This document shows positions 1 through 9,917 of a DNA stretch of 33,520 nucleotides, in pieces. The notes under the pieces are model-generated. The model worked only from the letters and a program-made list of their open reading frames with translations. It was not told where the DNA came from and did not search any database. Within the stretch, counting starts at the first letter, position 1. Each line of letters opens with the position of its first letter. The DNA is from Carex sylvatica (taxonomy: Eukaryota > Streptophyta > Magnoliopsida > Poales > Cyperaceae), in contig CAXKVR010000747.1 of assembly GCA_964058845.1 (NCBI GenBank), positions 1 through 33,520 of the forward strand, written 5' to 3'. A program made the translations under genes and the position numbers.

Positions 1-408
1 AACCAATTAGAAACGCATTTAATACCATTTTCTCTAACGATCCGAATCCAAATTGCATGTGGATTGAACTGGGAGGTAGTAATTGAGGGGCCCACTATTT
101 TGTGGGATTAAGATGTTTAAGCTGGATAATATTATCCAATCAAATTCGAGCTCTGATCATTTTTTTCTTCTACTGACTTCAAAATTTGTCATTATATTTT
201 TTATCAAGAAAATAATTTAAATGACCTCATAAGAAGGCATAAAAGGTCAAACGAAAAAACTAAACGATGACAAGTCCATATCCACATTCAAACTACCGCT
301 GTGTCGCTTTTCATAAAAAAATTCAGAGAAATTGGACCCAAAAAACTCGGATTTAAATCAGGCAATCATTCAATAAAGAGAGAAAAAACAAGAAAAAATC
401 GAACTAAC

Positions 409-484
409 CCCAGATTGCAGGATCCTCATCCACCAAATCCCGACTCGAAGGCTTGCGGTACAGCTTCGATTTCCTTCGCCCCAT
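409..484 (-). CDS. possible first coding exon of an unidentified gene running off the left edge
   Basis: Reading leftward from an ATG at 484, 25 codons give a basic start (MGRRKSKLYRKPSSRDLVDE) followed by DPAIW, then a GGTTAG donor-like site at 408. Upstream (485-760) is GC-richer, leader-like sequence with a telo-box, which suits a 5' UTR and promoter on this strand. No second exon is visible between 1 and 408, so it would lie outside the window. I do not recognise the protein. The start resembles only in its first residues the small zinc-ribbon Elf1 family, and the rest does not fit, so I give no function. The exon call rests on start context, donor and position only. A noncoding reading is quite possible. 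Confidence 0.4.
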
Positions 485-627
485 CGCAGAAACCTCAGAT
501 TCGTTCTGGAAACGGCATAAGAGAGATCAGATCTGACTAGAAGGAAGTTTTTAGAAAACAAGGAAAACGGATGTGGTAAAATTCGTGCCTGATACTAGAA
601 ATCAGGAGGGAATAATGGCGTTTTCTG

Positions 628-637
628 TTTAGGGTTT
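628..637 (-). promoter_or_regulatory. telo-box (AAACCCTAAA) in the leader of the left-edge gene
   Basis: The minus strand reads AAACCCTAAA, a plant telo-box. Such motifs are common near transcription starts of housekeeping plant genes. It lies about 145 bases upstream of the candidate ATG at 484, in a GC-richer stretch (about 440-740). This supports a minus-strand transcription unit but does not prove it. Confidence 0.4.
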
Positions 638-740
638 CGTAACTGAATCAAAACGCCTCACGAGATTAGTGGAGGTTGTCGCAACGCAGGGAGGCGCAGC
701 GTTTATATTTCCCGTTTTGTCGGTTCGCCTCGGATGGAGA

Positions 741-2476
741 CGGAGAAAGAAAAGAAAGGTAGAGTAAAACAAAGGGATTCCTTAGCGCTTTTGTTGATGA
801 AGAGTTTTTAGTAATAAATTATAAATTAAGGATACTATTTGGAGATATAAATAAATAAATTGTTGCTTTGATTAGGATTTAGGAGTAACGAGTTATGGGT
901 ACTCGGAAACGTACACGAGATGCTGTCCAGCTGTTGGAATTGCTTGTATCCGATATTAAAGTCTAAATCTGATTTTGTTTACGTGGTGCTGATGAATATG
1001 GATGGATTTCTTTGAGTAAAAATATTACAAGTTCATATATTTATTAGTATCTGCTCAAAAGTGATTAGAGGTAAGGAATTGCATCTTAAAGTACTTATTT
1101 ATGACGAATTTTAGTTGAAGTTGTATTGTTGTGAATTTTTAATTAGGTATTTCATTCAATATATCAGCTCTTTTTATATTTTTATTTATATTACAATTAT
1201 CGTTGACAAATATTATTGGTTAAAGCAGATGTTATATATAAATTAATATAAGAATACACAAATAATGATTACTTTGATAACAATTATCAACACGCGGCCA
1301 CTTTGTCTTAAAAAAAAATCACAATTATCAACATGCAATTCAACACTGTAGTAAATAGAATTCTCTTTGCTCTTTAGTGGACCCAAAATACATTAATAAT
1401 TGAGCTCAATAAATTATTGTATTTTTATCTTTTAATCATTATCATGATGAATGTCTAGTTTAAAATACATGACTCCTTTATTTAATATTTAATAAGTTTG
1501 TTTTTGTCCAAAAAAAAAAACACGTACAGCTATGTAGTTAAAAAAAATATAATATAGTTACTTTAAAAATAAAAAATATACACCAAATCAAACCAAAATA
1601 TAATGTTATAATATATTTTGATACACCATTACATTATGTAACGTATTTTCAAACTAAATTGAAAACGGCTAAAAAAAACCTAATTCATCAATAACAATTC
1701 AGGTGCTTCCCGGTACGCACATAACGAGCTTAATTTTAAATTATTTTTTACTAATGACCTGCTTTGGATACCTTTAAATTGAAATTTTGGTCCCGAATGC
1801 GTACAGGACAACAACACCATGGGGCACGACGCGAATGTGCAAAATTTCCCAAGTTAATAATATTAATACATAATAAAATTTCCCAAGTTAATATTTCCTC
1901 GAAAGTTGGATAGGTAGGTTTACTGTAATACTGATCTGGCCGGCGGGACAACGCTGCAGGATCAGACACAAATCCGGATCCACTGTGACTAGAGCATATA
2001 TTAATAAATACACCGAGTCATTGAAAACGGTTCTAAATTCCAACACAGTTATTTTGTAGTTACATACACCATTTGTCAGATATTTGCTATACGGATTTTG
2101 GTGTGGTACCCGTAACGACAAATTCAGTTTTATAGGACGCTTTGATCGTTAGGTTGTTTAGTACTTTAGATCTGAACGAGGCGGAACCGTTGAACCCACA
2201 TGGCCACGCTCACATTATTCTTTCCTTTCTTTTTTTCATCATCTTTTGTCCTTTTACAAACTTTTTTTAGTACAATGCAGACAGTAGACTAGACATACAT
2301 CTTTTGGGTTCTGTTCGTCTGCAGTAAATTTTGTACTGTTTATATAAAAAAAAACAGTAAATTTTTTTTTTTTTCCAATCCAGTCCTTGCAATTTAAATT
2401 TTTATATCTCCGATGAGAAACACATGCTATTAGTGTTACCGGCACGCCAGTGTCCCGGTAGCCCTTTTACGTATGT
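741..2476. other. intergenic, AT-rich, no gene seen
   Basis: Stop codons are dense in all frames. The short open frames on the minus strand at 1751-2121 show no recognisable domain. A 16-base direct repeat (ACAATTATCAACAYGC) occurs at 1280-1295 and 1321-1336. Poly-A and poly-T runs are frequent. I see no RNA gene. Confidence 0.6.
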
Positions 2477-2485
2477 ATTTCAAAC

Positions 2486-2697
2486 GGAGTCGGAGTAGGT
2501 CCGATGCCCATTGGACCTACTTTGGTTCGATGGGTGTTGGGACCGTCCAATTGCATCAAGATTCGCGCACTCTGTATGAAAATCCGTGTGAGTTTTTATC
2601 AATTTCTGTGCGCATAGATCTTAATGATGATTGTACGGTGATCGAGCCCATCGAACCTAAAAGTAGGTCCAATGGGCATCGGACCTACTCCTATCTC
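2486..2697. mobile_element. MULE-type MITE, 212 bp, fold-back arms, 9-bp target duplication
   Basis: The element is flanked by a perfect 9-bp direct repeat ATTTCAAAC at 2477-2485 and 2698-2706. Its ends are inverted copies: the left arm contains GGAGTAGGTCCGATGCCCAT, and the right arm carries the same sequence on the other strand, with matching continuing over about 50 bp per arm and weaker pairing further in. It has no coding capacity. A 9-bp target duplication with long inverted ends is typical of Mutator-like elements. The short open frame crossing it is incidental. Confidence 0.85.
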
Positions 2698-2820
2698 ATT
2701 TCAAACAGAACAGAGACCAAGAGTTGCCCCAGCAGTATTTTCCTGTGACCCCACTTGCATGCTTTGAGTTGCATCCCACCTCACCTCACCGGCTCACCCG
2801 CATTTTTTTCCGGATAGGAA

Positions 2821-2880
2821 TTCTAGAATGGATATACCTAAATCTTGAGATTCTAGAAAGGATATACCTAAACCTTAAAT
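2821..2880. repeat. 30-bp tandem duplication
   Basis: Two head-to-tail copies start at 2821 and 2851, each beginning TTCTAGAAWGGATATACCTA, with a few differences near the end. They lie between the MITE at 2486 and the 78-bp duplication at 2935. Confidence 0.8.
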
Positions 2881-2934
2881 AGACAGATTTGGGTCCGGTC
2901 CAATGGGCCTTAGTGGGCCTAAATTTAAGCAGAT

Positions 2935-3076
2935 CAGTCAGAGAGAAAACATGCCTAGAGTCAAACTTGGAGAGTCAATAATGTATTCGGAATTATGTAT
3001 ATTTTGGATATTCAGTCAGAGAGAAAACATGCCTAGTACATTTTGGATAGTCAATAATGTATTCGGAATTATGTGA
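2935..3076. repeat. 78-bp tandem duplication
   Basis: Two copies start at 2935 and 3013. Each begins CAGTCAGAGAGAAAACATGC and ends GTCAATAATGTATTCGGAAT, with a divergent middle. A third partial echo of the end (TTTGGAATTATG) follows at about 3087. The cause may be replication slippage or a decayed transposon end. Confidence 0.8.
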
Positions 3077-3607
3077 ATCATATCATTTGGAATTATGCTA
3101 ATTCAAAGGGAACTCCGTTTGCTATTCCGACAAAATAGCAATGCTATTCCAAGAACTGAACTATTATTGAAAATCCATACTTCTTCCGAATTTTTTGCTG
3201 GCTCTCATTTAATATGTGCCAAAGGTAATACACTCCCATTTGTTCGAAACAGGCAATCTTTTATAGATAATAAATAGTTAGATTGATCTCCAACCTTTAC
3301 TAAAAATATATATATAACAGAAGGAAAATCTGAATGAAGGTGAAGATAAAGTAAAATATAGTGGCATTTTAGAGTTCAAATAAATCCAGCAGAACAATTA
3401 AAATAATAAACTGAATCCAGAATTAGAAATTTCAAAGAACAAACAATATTATATAAAGCGATACTCGCTTATCATACAAAAATGAGCAAAGCAACCAAAC
3501 CTCAAAAAGAAGCGTTTGCAAACCTCAACCTCCGTGGTATTTAGCACTTGAAATGGAAAGAAAAGAAATTGGTTCCCTCAAATCTAAATTCTTTGTCTTG
3601 ACATCCA
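3077..3607. other. 3' flank of FAP1, no further gene seen
   Basis: This stretch holds the probable minus-strand 3' UTR of FAP1 (next to 3608) and AT-rich intergenic sequence. The small open frame at 3095-3277 has no recognisable feature. Confidence 0.5.
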
Positions 3608-5719
3608 TCAAGCTGTTTTCAGTCTGCTTGCCAAGTTGAGTTGAATCTCTTTTTTTGCACTCTTATCCAATGGATCTTCGCCAAAGTACAGATCCAAGAT
3701 CGACTTGCACAGGAGCTTGCTCTGTATTTGTCCCACCTCATTTCCATCAACTGCACACAACAGACAGACACACACACGCACACAAAAGTTTTCGGCGAAG
3801 TATAATTACGGTCAATGCTTGCAGATTGCAAAATAAACTTAAGATGTCAATGAGAGCTACATGTGTTATCTAATGTGTGAGACACGTCACCATCTAGTTT
3901 GTACCGAGCAGTACACATCTGTACCAGGTAGTACAAGTCAATTCCTCATTTTTCTCCCAAAAGCTTTTATGTTTACGCACTGATTCATGTTATCAAATGA
4001 TAATCATAAAATCATTGCATAAATGATAAATGGATTGCTATAGTTGGATTATCAGTATTGACTGCCAAACAATTGGTTTAGATTTAGAAGTAAAGGCGTA
4101 CATAAGGGCTGGAGATATTTTATTCCTTATATTAATAAAGTTGAAAAAAAAAAAATTAACTTAAGATGGTCTGAACAGACCTACTTCTTGTTCGAAGAAC
4201 ATATCCTTCTTCCCTTGAAAGTTCAATTACGGAACCCTTTGGTAGTTTCTGTTCATCTTTAAAGAGGGAGACAAACCTGTCAAGTAAAAATCTCAATACC
4301 AAATTACCAAGTGGACAGAAACGAGTCCTAATTTAAAAGCAGTGAATTCCAATAACCATTATTTACACTTACTTCTGAAGCAACTGATCTGTGTCAGATG
4401 GCTCAGATGCACTGAATTTCTGGAGCCTGGTGCCGATACTTTTCGCAAAAGAATTACGAACAGAACGAATGCCAAGTCTTCCATACACTATTTGAAGCCG
4501 AACTGTCATTGGAATATCGCTCTCTAAGACATCAGCTGTAAATTCCTTGTTATCATTAAGCTCTGACAAGGTGGCAGCACTGTATTTCTCATTAAGCTTC
4601 TTTATGTCACAGTCGTCAGCATAAGCCCCTACAAATCCAAAAGAGTTATATACAGTACGTATTGTGCACCGTTAGAGTTACATAAAATAAGTTTGTTAAG
4701 GGGTTTACTGATATAAACAGTAAGGTCTATTGTATTATGTATGAACTGTGTGGGTCATTTTATTGTCTAACACTAGCTGAACCAGGCCCAATTAGAAACT
4801 GATTCCTTTTTTTCTAAATGTTTTTTGTAATTTCTTTGAGATGGCTTAATCACTAGTCCTCTTGTTCACAAATTTTGTTCAGAAACTCGAAGATGACAAC
4901 TTTGTGTTATACGCAAATCAGACAACACGTACTAGTACTCAGTTTCTGCATTAACCTGGAAATGGATGTCTCCAGTTCGGGCAACAATTGAGGGCATTGA
5001 TTACATTTCTTACCAGTATTCAGTTTCTGCTGGTGTCTCTCCTATCCACAGATTACAAACCAACTTAGCAACGATCAACTCATGTAATTAACCAGAGTTT
5101 AATGTAGGGTTTAGTTAAGAGTTACATCTACACATGTACATGTATTGCAAAGATTGAAGGATATGCAGAAATGAGAATCAATTAATAGAAAAATCAACAC
5201 CATTTCTTCATCTATTTACCACATAACAATAATAATTGATTAATTTGGATGAAACCATGCTATTGCTTAATTCAGGACCACATTGTATTGATCCCATGCA
5301 GAGATAATTAAAACAGCAGCAAAAAAAAAAAAGAAAAAAAAAAGGTGATTAACAAAAAGAAAAGAACAATTACCGAAGGCATAGACATCAATTGACTTGA
5401 GACCAAGCACATTAGCCCTCCTAACCCCGACACCAAGCAGCCGCCTTCCACCATCGACCTCCTCGGGAAACACCTCACCAGTCTTCCGTTCAACTGGAGA
5501 GCAGCTGGCATTTGCGAGGGAGAGAGAAGCCCAGCCGATGTGAGAAACGTTATCTTGATGCACGAAGTGGGTGAAGGAGGAGAAGGCCAGGGAGAGGCCC
5601 AATGCTGACGCGGCCGCTAGAGCAGCGGTAGCGAGAAGTGGAGAAGAGGAGGAGCCACGAAAAGAGAAATTAGGGAGGCCGGGGAATTCTGGGAAGCCGA
5701 GGCCGAGGGAAGAAGCCAT
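3608..5719 (-). CDS. FAP1: fatty-acid-binding protein 1, plastid (chalcone isomerase-fold)
   Basis: Exons on the minus strand are 5719-5374, 4628-4373, 4276-4185 and 3750-3608. All have GT-AG introns, the phases agree, and the total is 278 aa plus stop. Known for the family: FAPs use the chalcone-isomerase fold to bind fatty acids in the plastid stroma and influence fatty-acid storage; they are not flavonoid enzymes. Seen here: residues 1-45 are Ser/Ala-rich, suiting a transit peptide. Fold segments follow: RRLLGVGVRRANVLGLKSID (92-111), then MTVRLQIVYGRLGIRSVRNS in exon 2, LFKDEQKLPKGSVIEL in exon 3, and GQIQSKLLCKSILDLYFGED near the C-terminus. Length equals that of the Arabidopsis FAP1 type (about 280 aa). 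I chose the Met at 5719; an in-frame Met at 5821 would add 34 residues. Intron 1 has an A-rich run at 5319-5344. A MULE-type MITE lies just upstream. Confidence 0.93.
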
Positions 5720-5917
5720 GGAGGTATACCTAGCGATTCTTCGACTTCGACTGGATTCTGGAAGTGACTGTCTGACTGAGCCTGTAGCTGTGCCTGTGCG
5801 AATCCCCAACTCCGTACCCATGAACTATGAAGTAACAGGAATTTATCAAATTATTAGATAAACAATTTAATCCAAAATTAACATTAAAAAGCTACTGTTT
5901 GTCTGGCGCGTTTAATT
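5720..5917 (-). promoter_or_regulatory. FAP1 leader and proximal promoter, with upstream in-frame ATG
   Basis: The minus strand from 5821 to 5720 is open in frame with FAP1 and begins with another ATG (MGTELGIRTG...). The added stretch is Ser/Arg/Thr-rich and could be an extended transit peptide or simply a leader. Upstream of 5821 the sequence is AT-rich. The MITE begins at 5918, so the native promoter has been displaced or altered within 200 bp of the start. Confidence 0.45.
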
Positions 5918-6266
5918 GATTTTTTTTTTTTAAACTATAAATAAAAAATAATATTTTACCAAACCAACTTGATTACTTCGATTTTTACAAAAATCATAAG
6001 AACTGAAATGTCGTTTCGGTCTGAATTTTTTTTTCGAGACCGAAATGGCATTTTGATCTGAGCCATTTTCACAGATTTCAGATTTCGATAAAAAAAATTA
6101 TGGTAACACTTGTGAAAACACTTCGGACCGAAATGGAATTTGGGTCCCAAAAAGAAAAATTTGGACCAAAATAGTATTTTGGTTCTTATAGTTTATGTAA
6201 AAAATCAATGCAATCAAGTTGATTTGGTAAAATATTATTTTTAATTTATGGTTTAAAAAAAAAATC
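5918..6266. mobile_element. MULE-type MITE, 349 bp, about 90-bp inverted ends, 9-bp target duplication
   Basis: A perfect 9-bp direct repeat CGTTTAATT flanks it (5909-5917 and 6267-6275). The ends begin GATTTTTTTT...AAACYATAAAT and stay complementary for about 90 bp (for example AATAATATTTTACCAAA on the left, complement on the right). The interior again pairs with itself around ACCGAAATGG motifs (about 6010-6145), so almost the whole element could fold into one hairpin. It encodes nothing. Confidence 0.87.
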
Positions 6267-6275
6267 CGTTTAATT

Positions 6276-6845
6276 CTACTTGGGTACGTTCCGCAAGTGC
6301 AAATAGTAGAAAATTGAAGAGAAAATAAGTTTTTATTTCGTATTATTTATTTTTGTATCGGTGTGTTTGAAATAATGCTGTGAAAAACATCCGTTTAAGT
6401 CGATTAATCGATCGATTAATTGTTGGCAACAACTAAATTGCTATAAATTTTCTCAATTAATCGGCTGATTATTTCTGATTATTTTCAATTAATTGCTTAG
6501 TAATATTATGTCCATCTGTTAACCGCATACTATTATTTATAATGATGAAAGAGTGGAATGGAGTATGTTTTAATATAAAAGGGTTAACGTGAAGTAGTAA
6601 AAGAGTGCATTATTGATATTATTTTTTTTTTGTCGGACGTATATTATACAAGTTTGTAGCTAATTATGTAATTTGCAAATATAATTACTTTGAAAATCTG
6701 TATTTTGACCTACCGATTAAATTGACCACCAAAAGCGACCATAAAAATGGGCTTGGACTTTTTAAGGTTTAGAGATGGATCAATTTTTAAGGTTTAGAGA
6801 TCAATCAATTTTTAGTATCTTCGCTATGAATCAAGAAAAGTTTAA
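6276..6845. other. intergenic between two MULE-type elements
   Basis: No gene is seen. It contains an 18-base perfect palindrome ATTAATCGATCGATTAAT at 6403-6420 and a short tandem duplication at 6759-6801 (listed separately). Confidence 0.55.
6759..6801. repeat. 25-bp-period tandem duplication
   Basis: TTTTTAAGGTTTAGAGAT occurs at 6759-6776 and again at 6784-6801, a period of 25 bp. It lies just outside the left end of the Pack-MULE. Confidence 0.75.
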
Positions 6846-6854
6846 TTGATAAAA

Positions 6855-7957
6855 AGAGAAAATTGGTTATTTGCTACTCTAAAATCTTCAAATTGAAAAA
6901 ATGTCATCTCAAATTTTGAAATTGTAAAAATACCACTGTGAATTTCATTAATTTCTAATTTTGTTATTGTAAATAATTAATGACTAAAATACCCCTCTCT
7001 ATCTCCAAATAATTTGCCTCTAGTCAAACAAATATCAGAGATCTTTTTCTTGCTAGTGTTTGAATTGCTTTTTGAAGATTTGAAACCATTAGCTGTACAT
7101 TAAGCCCGACTTGAGGAGCTGCTAAACCTACCTCATCAGTTCTGAATTTATAATTAACAAATAAATTACAAATAAAAAAGTAATTAAGTTATTTCATAGA
7201 AGATGAATGTTGTATACTTGGTCCATTGCATCTCAAATTAAATTGAATTTGGTTCGTTTCTATTTAAGTAATAGAATCTCCACAGAAAATGACTTTGGAA
7301 GAAAAATAACTACTCACTTGTATATTATATCAAACATCTCTTGAACAAGCTTCTTAAGATTATCATCAAAAGTCTTAATGCGTTTGTTCTTAGCTCTTAA
7401 AATCAGATCAGGATACTCCACTATCTTCAATGCGGACTCAAACATTAAATCTTCCTCTACAAAATAATCCCCATAAAATATCAGAATTTAATCTAGAACC
7501 TTATAGAGTCCAAGAATTAGCGAAAAAAGAGCTTTACCATAAGCAAATTCAGTTTCTTTAAGAAAAAAAGGAAGATCACCGTGGCGGGCACGAGTGGAGT
7601 GGGACACAGAAGAGGAGACGAGGGATAGGCTTTCACGAGAAGAGAAGCGTCGAGAATTGAGAGAGATTGACAAGATGGAGCGGCGAGAGAGGCGAGGAAG
7701 GAGTGAGAAAAGGCAAGCGCTTGAGGCTTGGTGAAGCCTCCCTGTCATTGTTTATTTGCTGCTGCTCAGTGTGTACTGTGGCAAAGACTATGGCAGAGAT
7801 GGAGAAAAGAGATGGGAGGGGTATTTTAGTCATTCATTATTTGAAATGGCAAAATTAGAAATTAATGAAGTTTAAAGTAGCATTTTTACAATTTCAAAAT
7901 TTAAAATGACATTTTTCTAATTTAAAAGTTTTGGAGTGACAAATATCCAATTTTCTC
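6855..7957. mobile_element. Pack-MULE carrying a peptide deformylase 1B gene fragment, about 1.1 kb
   Basis: The terminal inverted repeats are about 150 bp long: left about 6855-7006, right about 7805-7957. Both begin GAGAAAATTGGWTATTTG and both contain AAATTTTGAAATTGTAAAAA and GACTAAAATACCCCTC. Flanking direct repeats TTGATAAAA lie at 6846-6854 and 7958-7966, 9 bp as for Mutator-like elements; one A of ambiguity remains at the left border. There is no transposase. The interior is GC-richer than the surroundings and holds three exons and two introns related to plastid/mitochondrial peptide deformylase on the minus strand. Known: Pack-MULEs are non-autonomous MULEs that copy host gene pieces at the DNA level, introns included. 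Arms plus captured gene make this assignment strong. Confidence 0.9.
7024..7748 (-). pseudogene. PDF1B-like fragment: captured 5' part of peptide deformylase 1B gene, spliceable, 155-aa chimeric ORF
   Basis: Exons are 7748-7538, 7456-7318 and 7141-7024 on the minus strand. Donors and acceptors are GT/AG and the phases agree. Exon 1 gives 70 residues rich in Ser, Arg and Leu, like an organelle transit peptide. Exon 2 gives ALKIVEYPDLILRAKNKRIK and FDDNLKKLVQEMFDIIY; exon 3 gives VGLAAPQVGLNVQLMV, the first conserved deformylase block. Known: the enzyme removes formyl from new organelle proteins and needs three blocks (GxGLAAPQ, EGCLS, HExxH). Here only the first is present, its first Gly is Glu, and similarity stops after LMV. 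The frame then continues through unrelated sequence to TGA at 7026-7024. It cannot be a working deformylase. Whether it is transcribed is unknown. Confidence 0.88.
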
Positions 7958-7966
7958 TTGATAAAA

Positions 7967-8677
7967 GTGCACTTGTTGAAAATTTGAAGACGAATATGAA
8001 GGAATGATTATCATTTGTTAGAAATAAATAAATGAGTCAGCGACAAATCATATAGGACGGTTAAAACAGTTAATTATGAAAAAGAACATCGCATTTACAT
8101 GTGTTAGGTGCCAATGAGACGATGCGGATTCATATCTCCCGGTACTGTAAAAGATTTCTCTCACTTTACGGTTTAATATTTACTCTTAGCCGTTTGAGAT
8201 TCGGGCTAACGCAGGGACAGTATTATTGGACTTTGAGATTTGTGCCAAGTTGAAAAGAACGGCCCGGATCCACTAATCGTAAGAGATTCCCTGAAAAGGT
8301 ATCTGGGAGGATGTGAATTCATTTGATATGACTTATGAGTAAATATTACATACAGTTTTCTAACAAATATGAATGAATGTGGATTTTCGATTTGGGAGTT
8401 TGATGCATATACAGATAATTAAATCAGAATTTTGGTAGCTAGATATTTGTTTGAGCAACCAGCACATCACCTTAATTTATCTTTATATCTAACTAGTAAG
8501 AGTTAATAAATATATTATCTGTGAAGTTAATTTATTCAATTATTTTTCTATGACGAAATTATGTAACAAGGAAATAATTTTTCTCAAAGTGCACATTTAA
8601 TTGGTGACATTGACATGTACAGTGCTGAAATATTGCTAAAATGTTTCAAGTATTTTTTCCAAGATCCTACAATGTGT
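7967..8677. other. intergenic, no gene seen
   Basis: AT-rich with no coding signal. Around 8125-8330 there is weak inverted similarity (ATTCATATCTCCC on the left against GGGAGGATGTGAATT on the right) that might be an eroded fold-back element. I found no convincing target duplication. Confidence 0.5.
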
Positions 8678-8686
8678 CAAATTAGA

Positions 8687-8948
8687 GATTTTTTTATTTA
8701 AAATAGAATCAAATTTAATTATTTCAATAAAACAAGCAAACTAGATGTTTTTTATTTATGAAAAACAGCTCCACCGATTCTGTGGATTGATGGAGGCAAT
8801 TTTCAATGCTTACTTTGCATGCAATGAAGTAAATTTTTTTGCCTCTACCGATTCAAGTAGAGCTATTTTTCATAAAAAAAAAGGTTCAACTCAGCTTGTT
8901 CTCTTAAAATATTTAAATTTTGGTTCTATTTAATTAAAATAAAAAATC
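8687..8948. mobile_element. MULE-type fold-back MITE, 262 bp, near-complete palindrome
   Basis: A perfect 9-bp direct repeat CAAATTAGA lies at 8678-8686 and 8949-8957. The ends start GATTTTTTTATTT and GATTTTTTATTTT. The two halves are complementary almost to the centre (TTGCATGCAA near 8815-8824), with arms such as TTATGAAAAACAGCTCCACC on the left pairing with AGAGCTATTTTTCATAA on the right. The terminal motif resembles that of the element at 5918, so they may belong to one family. The 62-codon open frame inside is a by-product of the palindrome. Confidence 0.85.
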
Positions 8949-8957
8949 CAAATTAGA

Positions 8958-9907
8958 TGGCTAAAAAGATTTTCAGTTAATGTTTTTAGGGCCTACAATG
9001 CCTAACATGTGTTTGACCTCATATTGTAATTGTTCAAATTCGTGCATAAAAAATATTTTAATGTTTAGGCTTCCAATTTTATGAAAACATGCTTAAAACT
9101 CATAAAATTCAAGCTTTTGATATTTTGCAAGATGAAAACTTTAATTTACCACGTTAAAACTCTTACTTACAACAAAAATGACCAAAATTTTGTCACTCAT
9201 ATGTTACACGTTTTTTTTAGAAGAAAAGGTTCCAGTTCTATAATGAAAGAAAAAACAAGCTGGAGTTATAAAATCATTCGTAGCAAAATAAATCACGAGT
9301 GCAGAGAGTGGTACATTTTTAAAATTATCCTAATAGATTATAGTTTTGCTGTAAAAATAATTTTAATTAAAACATGCTCATTTTTCTTGGAAAATGCATT
9401 TACGATTTATTCACGGTGGCAATCTACCAAAAGAGAGCTATGATAAATGTTTTGAATGCTAACCTACATTAATCTCCTACCGCAAATCAGAATAAAAATT
9501 GCAATGCTTGATGTAAATGTTTTAAAATTTGAAGTACAAGCATATTGATGATATGATTTTTTTTCTTGTGCGGCAAATAAATATCCATATGCATAAAAAA
9601 TGTAGAAGTGCTTTAACTTACTTATTAAACTTGTTAATATGATCTTCAGTTTCGTTTTTTTTTTTTCATTGCACCATAAAATTAAGTTTGATATGCAAGA
9701 ATGGATATGTTAGTTTATTCTTCAAGTGTTCATTGATTAAACATCTTTTTCTTTAGATGTTATCATTATGTTTTTTCTTATTTTTCTATTGGAGAGGATC
9801 CTGGTACTCATCAATGCAAATGAACATCTCTCGTTCAAATAATAACATCTTTTGCTTGTATGGGAAAAAAAAAAAAATCAAATTATGACTTTAAATAAGA
9901 TATCTTT
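8958..9907. other. intergenic, AT-rich, no supported gene
   Basis: A 120-codon open frame at 9081-9443 is Lys/Phe/Ile-rich, as expected for AT-rich noncoding DNA, has no domain I recognise, and has no leader or promoter context. I do not call it a gene. Confidence 0.5.
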
Positions 9908-9917
9908 GCCAATAATC

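Noticed and set aside
1751..2121. overlapping minus-strand open frames
   Set aside because: No domain, start context or codon bias; possibly transposon debris but not identifiable.
2473..2748. 91-codon plus-strand frame
   Set aside because: It spans the whole MITE at 2486-2697 including both inverted arms and flanks, so it is not a gene.
2896..2920. two TGGGCC site II-like motifs
   Set aside because: No gene start lies nearby in the right orientation, so a promoter role is not supported.
5571..5861. 96-codon plus-strand frame opposite FAP1 exon 1
   Set aside because: It is the antisense of the FAP1 transit-peptide exon, whose own strand has clear homology and splicing.
8125..8335. weak inverted similarity that might be another MITE
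   Set aside because: Arms match only patchily and I could not find a convincing flanking duplication.
9081..9443. 120-codon open frame on the plus strand
   Set aside because: Composition is that of AT-rich random sequence (Lys, Ile, Phe), with no domain, splice partner or leader; it lies between two transposons.
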